This document shows, one piece after another, positions 26,217 through 33,909 of a stretch of 61,170 nt of DNA. Location of the stretch: contig JADFYG010000034.1 in the NCBI GenBank assembly GCA_015233155.1, forward strand, positions 2,866-64,035, written 5' to 3'. The notes under the pieces are model-generated. The model was not told where the DNA came from. It saw only the letters and a list, made by a program, of their open reading frames with translations, and searched no databases. This stretch comes from Candidatus Rifleibacteriota bacterium. GTDB lineage: Bacteria; Muiribacteriota; Ozemobacteria; Ozemobacterales; Ozemobacteraceae. Within the stretch, counting starts at the first letter, position 1. Each line of letters starts with the position of its first letter. The position numbers and the translations under genes are program-made.

Positions 26217-29200
26217 ATGCCGACTCGTAGTAATAGATATTATTCGCTGATTGCAGTCTGTATTACCATCATTTTGACGATTCTGGTGCCGGCATCTTTG
26301 CGTGCTGCCGCTCCTGACATTGACTTCGGACTTCCCGTCTTCGGAAATGAGGAAATCCGTCTTGAACGTGAGAAGCCGCCCTCTTTCAACATACAACTCA
26401 TCAAGAAATTTTTAGGCGAAAGTCAGGGAAAACCTCTTGTTCAGTTACACGCGATTTCGCATTTGATCAATCTTCTGCGACTTTCAGATGATCAGCGCGC
26501 AAAAGAACTCACTTCGCTGGGCCACGCACTCTTCAGGCCCGCATCCCTGGAAACCGCATCAAAACAGGAGCTCCTGAATCATCTTTTCCTGGAAGGGATG
26601 CTTCTGGTAAGGGAATCCGAGGTCAAGACGGAGTCGTCCACTGCCGGCAACGCCCCGGACATAGCTTTCGAGAAGATTCTGCTCGTAGCCGAAGATCGCC
26701 TCAACGATCTACCTGAATATCATCTGGTAAAAGGCATTTTGTTCCAGCTGCTGAAAAATCGTCCCAAAGACTACTTCGATCAGATGAAACCCGTGGAAGA
26801 CCTCAAGCAGGCAGCTTCAATGGCTACCAACGATGCGTTTTTCCATTATGCTCTGGGTCAGGCGTTCCGACTTCTCGGCACGGATGAAAACACGCTGTTC
26901 TTCGCAATTATGGAGTATGAAAAAGCCGGTGCCCTCGCTCCCGCCAACGGGAAACTGCATCATACTCTGCTGGGCATTTACATGGGCCTCCATGAAGGTT
27001 ACGAAAATCAGAAGAAACATGAGCCTTTCTGGCTGGAAGAGGCCGTATACAAAAAAATTCTGACTCTGGCTCCCAATAATCCTCATGCGATGAACAACCT
27101 GGGATTCCTGTATGCGGAATACGGGATCCATCGCCAGCTGGCCAGGCAGTTGTGCCAAAAAGCGGTCGACATGATACCTGATAATCCGGGCTTCCGCGAC
27201 AGCCTCGGTTGGGCGGCATTCAAGTGCGGCCAGTTTGAAAAGGCGGAACAGGAGCTTACCCAAGCCCTCCAGAAGAATCCGGATGGGTATGAGCCACATT
27301 ATCATCTCGGAACCCTTTATTATGTCACGAAACGCCCGGACAAGGCCATTGCCATGTATGACCGGGCAGTCGCCGCCAACCCCGGCGCGGCTGAAGCCCT
27401 GAACAATTATGCTTTCCTGCTCGCCGAAAACAATCGGGAGCTCGATAAAGCCTACGATCTGGCGGTGCGGGCAACCCGCCTGGAACCCGATAATCCTTCC
27501 TATGTCGATTCACTTGGCTGGATAGAATTCAAGCGCGGCAACACCCGTGAGGCGTTGCACCACCTCAAAAAAGCCGTGAATATGTCCCCGGATGTAGGGG
27601 AAATACTGGCGCACCTGGGTCGTGTTTATCTTGAACTGCGGGATTTCGATTCAGCGCTCAGCTACATTACGCAGGCGATAAAAGCGGATCCGAACCTGGA
27701 GAATCTCCAGCACGACGTATACATGGCTGTCAGTCTCAAAGCGATTCACCGTGCCATTGCCGATTATCACAAACTGTTCGGAGCGAAGGCGCAACCGGCG
27801 CATTTGAAGGGCTTTCTTTTACAGCTCGCCCGCTTACACCAGGAAGAAGGGGAATTCGCACAGGCAATAGCCGCAACTCAGCTCTGCGAAAAGCTGCAGC
27901 GTAATGAACTTGATCTGAGTCAACCTCTGTTTGACTTCTATACTATCGATGTTGCCACACCCACACCGGCCATTGCTTCCGCTTCATCCCCCGGCTTATC
28001 CAGCGAACCTTCTTCTCTGCAACCGGAAATGAATGGCGAGGATGACGACAACGTTGCCACGGAAAGCGCTATCGAGCGGGAACCGGAAGAAAGCGTTGCT
28101 CCCCCCCCCTCGGCATTTCCTGATATCGCACACGTTGGCGTGGCAGTGAACGCTGGTCCGGCATTATTCAGTTATGTCGCGGCAGGGCCATTGTCACTGT
28201 CCGCTGATTTCGCATCGATGTCGGTAACACTCTTCATGAGGCGCATCAACCGCTCTTTCGATAGTGCAATCATTCAGATCGAGCTTCCCGGGCTGAACAC
28301 GCGCAACCCTCTTGGTGCCGTCGAAGATTATCTTCATTTTTTCGGATGCAAAGTACAGCGGGACAAACCGCCTCTTCCGGGTTATGAAGGTTTCACCACG
28401 CTGTTCGGTCAACAGCCGATCTGGGTCATAAAGCGGGACAATCGTATATTAATTGGTTCCAGTGAGCCTCCGACTCCGCAAGAGATCGAAGCCTTCGGGC
28501 AAACCTTTCCATGGGCAAATGATTCAGCGATGGGCTTTCTGATCGACTGGCCTGCAATGCAGCAGCAGATTCCGAATTTCCTGAAACCGTGGCTGGAAAA
28601 TCCAATAATGCCATACCTGCGCATTTATTCCCGTTACAGAAAAGATGGCCCGATGCTTCGTGAAACGTCGCTCCTGGAACCGGCGACAAAGGTTGACCCG
28701 CTTTTCATGAAAAGCCTTGCCGATGCGCTGGTATTTTATAAATCACTGTTGTTGAATCTTAACTGTAAGGTTGTGTTGAAAATTGAAGCCAACCCCACTT
28801 GCGTCCGACTTTCCGCGGACTATGATGGAATTGGTGAGGCTTTCCGATATCTGCAAAACCTGGCAGGCTTACTGAAAGGGCTTCTTCCCTACGATCTGGA
28901 CACTGTTATCTGCGTATTTCGTCGAGCCACATTCGGAGCCTCCATTGAAACATCTTCGTCTCTTTGCCCCAATGGCGGAACGATCACAGTGAATCCGACA
29001 ACGGGTGCGTTTTTATGCAGCTGTCACCATGATTCCGGATTTTTTCCCATGTTTACGACGGTGGCCGACCGATGCGCGCATGCACGAATCAGGCTTGAGA
29101 TGCTGATTGCGAAGCTTTCCGCGAATGGTGGACAAGTTTCAGAAAATGAGGGATTGCCGGAACGACTATGTTTGGAGTACAATATCGCCCCTTGCTCCGC

Positions 29201-29306
29201 GCATGGAACATACCACCTGGATAAACAAGGGGGTGTGATCTGCACTGTTCATGGTGCTCTCGATCATACCGTGATAGAAACCATTACAAAACCAAAGAAA
29301 CACTAA
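26217..29306 (+). CDS. Large secreted TPR protein with C-terminal Cys/His-rich region
   Basis: 1029 aa from ATG 26217, chosen because GGAGG is 6 nt upstream and a signal peptide follows (residues 1-30, ending SLRAAAP). About ten TPR-like repeats span roughly 130-560 (for example AMNNLGFLYAEYG, DSLGWAAFKCGQFEKAEQEL, YHLGTLYYVTKRPDKA and DSLGWIEFKRGNTREAL). A Pro/Ser/Glu linker (about 580-640) contains a nine-C tract. The C-terminal 380 residues are an unrecognised domain ending in two knuckles: C917...C934-S-C936-H937, and C993-SAHGTY...C1009-TVHG. It lies 64 nt after GTPase 2 and 13 nt before hfq. It is probably the periplasmic scaffold of the module. Confidence 0.85.
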   Translation: MPTRSNRYYSLIAVCITIILTILVPASLRAAAPDIDFGLPVFGNEEIRLEREKPPSFNIQLIKKFLGESQGKPLVQLHAISHLINLLRLSDDQRAKELTSLGHALFRPASLETASKQELLNHLFLEGMLLVRESEVKTESSTAGNAPDIAFEKILLVAEDRLNDLPEYHLVKGILFQLLKNRPKDYFDQMKPVEDLKQAASMATNDAFFHYALGQAFRLLGTDENTLFFAIMEYEKAGALAPANGKLHHTLLGIYMGLHEGYENQKKHEPFWLEEAVYKKILTLAPNNPHAMNNLGFLYAEYGIHRQLARQLCQKAVDMIPDNPGFRDSLGWAAFKCGQFEKAEQELTQALQKNPDGYEPHYHLGTLYYVTKRPDKAIAMYDRAVAANPGAAEALNNYAFLLAENNRELDKAYDLAVRATRLEPDNPSYVDSLGWIEFKRGNTREALHHLKKAVNMSPDVGEILAHLGRVYLELRDFDSALSYITQAIKADPNLENLQHDVYMAVSLKAIHRAIADYHKLFGAKAQPAHLKGFLLQLARLHQEEGEFAQAIAATQLCEKLQRNELDLSQPLFDFYTIDVATPTPAIASASSPGLSSEPSSLQPEMNGEDDDNVATESAIEREPEESVAPPPSAFPDIAHVGVAVNAGPALFSYVAAGPLSLSADFASMSVTLFMRRINRSFDSAIIQIELPGLNTRNPLGAVEDYLHFFGCKVQRDKPPLPGYEGFTTLFGQQPIWVIKRDNRILIGSSEPPTPQEIEAFGQTFPWANDSAMGFLIDWPAMQQQIPNFLKPWLENPIMPYLRIYSRYRKDGPMLRETSLLEPATKVDPLFMKSLADALVFYKSLLLNLNCKVVLKIEANPTCVRLSADYDGIGEAFRYLQNLAGLLKGLLPYDLDTVICVFRRATFGASIETSSSLCPNGGTITVNPTTGAFLCSCHHDSGFFPMFTTVADRCAHARIRLEMLIAKLSANGGQVSENEGLPERLCLEYNIAPCSAHGTYHLDKQGGVICTVHGALDHTVIETITKPKKH

Positions 29307-29319
29307 GGAGGGAACGAGC

Positions 29320-29547
29320 ATGGCAGTCATCAATATTCAGGACCACATCCTTCAAGTCCTAAAGTCAAAGGGTGTGTTGGTCAAGATCTTTCTCATGAAA
29401 GGGTTTCAAATTCAGGGAACCGTTCTGGACTTCGATACCTTCGTCATTCTTCTGGAATCCGAGGGAAAGAAGCAGCTCATCTACAAACATGCTGTTTCGA
29501 CAATTCAATTGCCTGACGATTTCGTCATGCCCATTCCCAAGGATTAG
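29320..29547 (+). CDS. hfq: RNA chaperone Hfq
   Basis: 75 aa with Sm1 (VKIFLMKGFQIQGTVLDFDTFVILLES) and Sm2 (KKQLIYKHAVSTI), including the YKHA that forms the distal U-rich RNA pocket. The tail after the Sm core is very short, unlike enterobacterial Hfq. AGGAGG lies just upstream. Hfq hexamers promote pairing of small RNAs with mRNAs. In proteobacteria hfq is usually next to miaA and hflX. Here it is 13 nt behind the large TPR gene, as the last gene before a strong terminator, so it is probably transcribed with the tubulin-like module. Confidence 0.95.
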   Translation: MAVINIQDHILQVLKSKGVLVKIFLMKGFQIQGTVLDFDTFVILLESEGKKQLIYKHAVSTIQLPDDFVMPIPKD

Positions 29548-29592
29548 GTTCCTCCGGACCTCAATATATTTCCTCCAATCCCGATTACAGGG

Positions 29593-29625
29593 AACCGCCG
29601 CCCCACGGGCCGGCGGTTTTTTCTT
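29593..29625 (+). terminator. Intrinsic terminator after hfq
   Basis: AACCGCCG (29593-29600) and CGGCGGTT (29611-29618) form an 8-bp GC-rich stem around a 10-nt loop, followed by TTTTTTCTT. It closes the 11-kb operon. Confidence 0.85.
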
Positions 29626-29850
29626 ACCCAGACAAGGTGATCACATTTTACTCAAGGTCTTCTGATCAACTGTATATTTTTTTTACAGCCTTTTCTATCC
29701 AGGGCATTCGACATGAACAGATTTTACTCAATCTTTGTACCACTCGCAAAATCTGAACTGGGAATATTCTACCCCAAACCCGCTGCACAAAATATTTTAT
29801 CGTTTATAAAACACCAATACAGGCATCTGCAAATCCTGATTTTAATGGTA

Positions 29851-29866
29851 TGGCACGGCAATTGCT
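29851..29866 (+). promoter_or_regulatory. Perfect sigma-54 (-24/-12) promoter match
   Basis: TGGCACG-GCAA-TTGCT matches the consensus TGGCACG-N4-TTGCW at every defined base with the right spacing. It would start transcription near 29877 toward the structured segment that follows. It needs an enhancer-binding activator, and none is encoded in this window. Confidence 0.5.
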
Positions 29867-29876
29867 TTATATATAT

Positions 29877-30039
29877 CCGACTGATTGATGATTTTTCATC
29901 TCTTCAGTTGTTGTTTTCAATTATTCCTTTCCTTGATTTGACCGCATGGTATCTCCGAATGCACCGACTCCCCCCCATCCATGGTGTTTTCGGAAGATAT
30001 CCCCCTCGAAAAAGGGGGTAAATGCGGTCTTTTTTTTTT
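29877..30039 (+). ncRNA. Candidate structured small RNA downstream of hfq
   Basis: Prediction only. It starts about 12 nt after the sigma-54 match and ends in ten T residues. GACCGCAT (29940-29947) can pair with ATGCGGTC (30022-30029), directly followed by T10. Inside, GGTATCTCCGAA can pair with TTTTCGGAAGATATC, CACC with GGTG, and CCCCCT with AGGGGG (30001-30018), giving a branched fold with a terminator-like foot. The first 60 nt are A/U-rich, as Hfq-binding RNAs often are. The alternative is a decayed palindromic repeat element. Confidence 0.3.
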
Positions 30040-30396
30040 CATGTATTCAAGCTGAACTCCGTGTAATCACTGATTCTCCATTTGGTTGTCCGTCCGGATT
30101 TGTGAAGTATTTCGTTTTATTTAACCGTGTATATCACACAAATATATGCATCCATTGGGTGGGTTTGAAACCTACCCCTACACGACGAAATCCACCGAAG
30201 TTCCTCTCCGGCGCTTACTGCTGTGTAATCGATGCCCTTCCCATCGTTCTGTTTGAGGTCTATAATGACCCGCATCAGAATGCATTAAGCATCCTTCGAA
30301 ACGGAGGCTCCATACTTATGTCCCGGCCATGCAGCACCAAAGTACCATGGTCATTAAATTCTTCGCCAGTACAAAATAGCGTGATTTCGCTTCCAG

Positions 30397-30478
30397 GTAG
30401 GGCGGGACCGCCGGGCCCGCCGGGACCGCCAGACGACTGTAGACATACGATACGGCGCGCCCAGCGGTCGCGCCCTAC
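30397..30478. repeat. Palindromic core repeat abutting the deacetylase start
   Basis: 82 bp, GTAGGGCGGGACCGCCGGGC ... CAGCGGTCGCGCCCTAC, homologous to the core of the MITE-like elements but without their CAGGGCAAAC ends. Its last bases touch the probable TTG start codon of the next gene at 30480. Confidence 0.75.
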
Positions 30479-30479
30479 C

Positions 30480-31571
30480 TTGCTAGAATTAAATACCCCT
30501 GCCATAGCCCGCTCATGGCAGCGTTTTTATTCATATATCGTCATAGCAATTCTTATGATCTGGACCGCTGGCATCTGTTGCGCCGCGAACCAGCCATCCG
30601 TATCCGTTTCGATTCCATCCCTCTGTTATCATCAGATTCTCCCTACAGCAAAAGGGTTGTATGAAACCTCGACTGCGGATTTCAGAAAACAACTCGACTT
30701 TCTTAAATCCTCACAGTTTCAAAGCATCAACAGCGATGATCTTCTGATTATTCTCTCCGGAAAATCCGGCAATGTAAAAAAACCAATTCTGTTAACCTTC
30801 GACGACGGTTACGTTTCCGTTTTTACCCAGGCCTTACCGATCATGCGTGAATACGGATTTGTAGGTGTAGCCTGCATATATCCTGAGTTTATCGGATCCG
30901 GGGGCGGCATGAGCTGGAAGCAACTCAAACAGCTTCAGGAGGAGGGATGGTCCGTCGAATGCCACACCATGAGCCATGCCGATATCGCCAAAGGCTCAAT
31001 TGATCCAAAGTTGCGCGACGCATTTTTTGAAAAAGAAATAGCCCGCTCGCGCCACATAATCGATGAACATCTTAACCATCCGGTTAAGTTTATCGTGTGG
31101 CCATACGGCATTTATACCGAAGCCTCGGAAGCCTTCGCACGAAGCATCGGTTATCTCGGCGCTCTGACGGTTGATGGCGGTGCATCATTCCCCGGTCTCG
31201 ATCCATTTCGCATAAAACGTCAGGTCGTATATCGCACAGATACAATGGAAAAATTCCAGATACGCGTCGAAATGGAGGGACTGCAACTCGAACAGCCGTC
31301 CCCCGCGCCTGGAACCATTGTTTCTGCACTTCGCGAGATATCATGTACTCTACCCGCGCTCAACGACTATACCCCGGAAAAGTATGTTCTGAACGTGAAG
31401 ATCACGGGAGGAAAGGCTACCGCAACTTTCGACCCGGCGACTCATCAGATTCACGCAATAGTTTCAGATGGAAATCTGAAATCAGGCCAGCACTTCATTG
31501 ATGTGTATCTGCGCGACAATGCGACCGGATTGACAGCGCAAAACGGCTGGCTATTCACTATCAGGCGCTGA
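30480..31571 (+). CDS. Secreted polysaccharide deacetylase (NodB domain)
   Basis: About 363 aa from TTG 30480, which yields a good signal peptide (RFYSYIVIAILMIWTAGICCAA). ATG 30555 is the other option. Upstream codons are the palindromic repeat and cannot be original coding sequence, so the true start is uncertain. NodB motifs are motif 1 LLTFDDGY, motif 2 HTMSH and motif 3 WPYG, which form the metal-binding and base-catalysis site of carbohydrate esterase family 4. The enzyme removes N- or O-acetyl groups from peptidoglycan, chitin-like or exopolysaccharide chains. A C-terminal beta domain of about 85 residues follows. The stop overlaps the convergent diguanylate cyclase stop by 11 nt. Confidence 0.9.
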   Translation: MLELNTPAIARSWQRFYSYIVIAILMIWTAGICCAANQPSVSVSIPSLCYHQILPTAKGLYETSTADFRKQLDFLKSSQFQSINSDDLLIILSGKSGNVKKPILLTFDDGYVSVFTQALPIMREYGFVGVACIYPEFIGSGGGMSWKQLKQLQEEGWSVECHTMSHADIAKGSIDPKLRDAFFEKEIARSRHIIDEHLNHPVKFIVWPYGIYTEASEAFARSIGYLGALTVDGGASFPGLDPFRIKRQVVYRTDTMEKFQIRVEMEGLQLEQPSPAPGTIVSALREISCTLPALNDYTPEKYVLNVKITGGKATATFDPATHQIHAIVSDGNLKSGQHFIDVYLRDNATGLTAQNGWLFTIRR

Positions 31572-33891
31572 CACTAGTTTTCGGTGCAATATATTCCACG
31601 CGATTGCGGCCCTTGCCTTTGGCCTGATATAAAGCCTGATCCGCCAGTTTGACCATGTCATCCGGGATATTGACGTCATGCTCAGGAACAGCACAGACGC
31701 CTATGCTGATCGTCACGCGAAGGGGTTCGCCACGCGATTCGAAACGCGATATAGGCATGGTTTCAATGTTACGCCGAATGCGTTCCGCGACGATCAGAGC
31801 TCCGTCGAGGCTCGTTTCCGGCAGGACAACGCAGAATTCTTCGCCTCCGTATCGGGCGGCAATATCTATCTCGCGGAGAGATTTCTTTACGACGGTTGCC
31901 ACTTCCCGAAGGACGATATCTCCCTGCTGATGCCCGTATGAATCGTTAAAATGCTTGAAGTGATCTATGTCTGTCATGAGAAGTGCAAGGTTGTGCCCGT
32001 AGCGTTTTGCCCGTTTCAGCTCCTGTTCGATCTGAATCTGGAAATACTGCCTCACGTACAGGTGGGTCAGGATATCGACAGTCGCCAGATTGTACAAACG
32101 GGCATTTTCCAGGGCAGTCGCCGCGATACCAAGCAGAGTAAGATAAAAACGCTCCTTTTCGCGAAAACGATCAGGAGTCGGGGATGATTCTTTCAACATT
32201 ATTGCGCCCCAGAGGCGGTTTCCCATCAACAGAGGCAGATAAGACGTGAACCAGCGGCCATCAGGAGTAGAAACGAAACGACGCTCCTCGCGCAGAGTTT
32301 TAATGGCAGCGGCCACATTCGGATCAAACAGAACGATCTGCCCATCGTCACCATCGAAACCAATTGAATTGATTGACTTCAGGGGCATATCATCGCCCTC
32401 TACCATCGCAACCAACGCCACGGGAGCATGCCACAAATCCTGAAACGCCCGCAACACTTCATTACTGAGAGGTTCCATGGCTAACTTCGAGGAAAGCCGA
32501 TTCGCAACTTCGTTCAAAATCGAGAGATCAGTTACTTGCCGATCAAGTAGCCGGTTGCTTTCTTCAAGAGCCACACTTCTCTCTTTGATTGATAAGTATG
32601 CCTCTTTCAAATTCGAGAACATCTGTAAAAAACGACCTGCCGTAAACTGCACGCCGACCAACAACGTCGGAGCAACCATTTCAATTACAGTATCGACGTG
32701 GAGAAACAGCTGATATGCAATCAGATTGTACAAGGCCACCGCGAATATCACTGTGGCTGTGCCCACACCTGATGATAAACGAACAAGCGTGAACCAGCCG
32801 ATTGCCGCAAGCAGCAGAAGAATCAATAAACGTTCCAGCGGCCCGACCTGCAACAAAAAATTGCCTCGCAGAAGGTTCTGCACGACATTGGCGTGGATCA
32901 TCACTCCGGGCATTTCTTCGAACGGGGTCAGCTTTACGTCGGAAAGCCCTGCCGCTGTAGCGCCGACCAGAACTATCCTGTTTTTGAAAAGTGCCGGGTT
33001 AACACGACCCTTGATCAGATCGGAATAATAAACCATCGGAAAGGCTCCCGAGGTGGCATCACCACGGTAATTCACCAGATACGCAGGTCGCGTCGACAAC
33101 TTCCAGCCATCCGACCCGCGTACGAGTGCGGGAAGAACAGTCTGCGGGATAACGCGCCCGGAAATCGCAATAGGTTCGACGCAGGATAAGGCGGTCTCGC
33201 CAAGCACTTCCCGAACCATCGCCACTGACAATGCAGGGTAAAGTCTATCGCCGGCGGACAAAGTCAGCGGAATGCGGCGAATAATACCATCGGGATTCAG
33301 ATTCTGATAATCGACATTGATGAAACCGAACCCGCGCGCAGCTGATGCAAGCTTTTCGAAAGGCCGGTATACCTCAGTTTCAGATACCATTTCAAGGCTT
33401 TCCGGATGCACCACTCTAACCGGTACAAGATGAACCGGCAGTATCACATGGCCAAAACCGGCGGTAGCTTCGACAAGTCGGTCATCTTCATTGGGAACGC
33501 CCAGCAGTAATTTAAATACCCTCAAGAAACGCGTCGCAACTTCGGCAAGTCGGCTGTCTTCCTTGGGATCGCGATCTGATGGATCCTGGAAGAGCATGTC
33601 GAAGGCGACTGCGGATGCTCCGGCTTTTTTCAGAATATCGAGAACCTGAGCATGGAAAGTTCGCGGCCATGGCCAGTTGCCCAGTTCCGCCAGGCAGTCG
33701 TCAGAAATCGCGAGAATAATTACCCTGTCGTCGGGTGGTGAAGGTGGCCGCTGTCTGAAACGAAAATCGAGAGTTTTTACTTCGAGCCCATCGAACAGGC
33801 CAAGCATTGAAGCGACCGCGAAGAGCACAAAAATGATTACGCAAAGAAAATGTTCAGCCCGATTCGGAGTTCCTTCGCGAAAAATACTCAT
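31561..33891 (-). CDS. CHASE2-GAF-GGDEF diguanylate cyclase
   Basis: 776 aa. Membrane helix (about 15-35), a CHASE2 extracytoplasmic sensor (about 40-335), three helices (about 340-420), a coiled-coil segment, a GAF-like domain (about 455-590) and a C-terminal GGDEF domain (about 610-770) with active site RYGGEEF. An inhibitory I-site, REID, lies five residues before GGEEF, so product inhibition by c-di-GMP is likely. There is no EAL domain. It begins 18 nt after the PilX-like gene and is the last gene of the pilin-like operon. This suggests c-di-GMP made here acts on pili or secretion. Confidence 0.95.
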   Translation of the reverse strand: MSIFREGTPNRAEHFLCVIIFVLFAVASMLGLFDGLEVKTLDFRFRQRPPSPPDDRVIILAISDDCLAELGNWPWPRTFHAQVLDILKKAGASAVAFDMLFQDPSDRDPKEDSRLAEVATRFLRVFKLLLGVPNEDDRLVEATAGFGHVILPVHLVPVRVVHPESLEMVSETEVYRPFEKLASAARGFGFINVDYQNLNPDGIIRRIPLTLSAGDRLYPALSVAMVREVLGETALSCVEPIAISGRVIPQTVLPALVRGSDGWKLSTRPAYLVNYRGDATSGAFPMVYYSDLIKGRVNPALFKNRIVLVGATAAGLSDVKLTPFEEMPGVMIHANVVQNLLRGNFLLQVGPLERLLILLLLAAIGWFTLVRLSSGVGTATVIFAVALYNLIAYQLFLHVDTVIEMVAPTLLVGVQFTAGRFLQMFSNLKEAYLSIKERSVALEESNRLLDRQVTDLSILNEVANRLSSKLAMEPLSNEVLRAFQDLWHAPVALVAMVEGDDMPLKSINSIGFDGDDGQIVLFDPNVAAAIKTLREERRFVSTPDGRWFTSYLPLLMGNRLWGAIMLKESSPTPDRFREKERFYLTLLGIAATALENARLYNLATVDILTHLYVRQYFQIQIEQELKRAKRYGHNLALLMTDIDHFKHFNDSYGHQQGDIVLREVATVVKKSLREIDIAARYGGEEFCVVLPETSLDGALIVAERIRRNIETMPISRFESRGEPLRVTISIGVCAVPEHDVNIPDDMVKLADQALYQAKGKGRNRVEYIAPKTSVSA

Positions 33892-33909
33892 TGAATTCTA
33901 GTAATACCT

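Larger units (their letters stand above)
29626..30396. other. Long non-coding interval between hfq and the deacetylase gene
   Basis: About 770 bp without a credible gene. It contains a perfect sigma-54-type promoter match (29851-29866), a structured segment with a ten-T end (29940-30039), a short imperfect palindrome (30159-30175), and then the palindromic core repeat before the deacetylase. Frames here translate to unlikely sequences with long homopolymers. Confidence 0.6.

Noticed and set aside
29713..30021. 102-aa frame in the hfq-deacetylase gap
   Set aside because: It runs through the sigma-54 match and the hairpin segment, has no ribosome site and resembles nothing.
29946..30479. N-terminal extension of the deacetylase to 541 aa
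   Set aside because: The extension is translated from the T-rich hairpin end and the palindromic repeat, and would bury the signal peptide.
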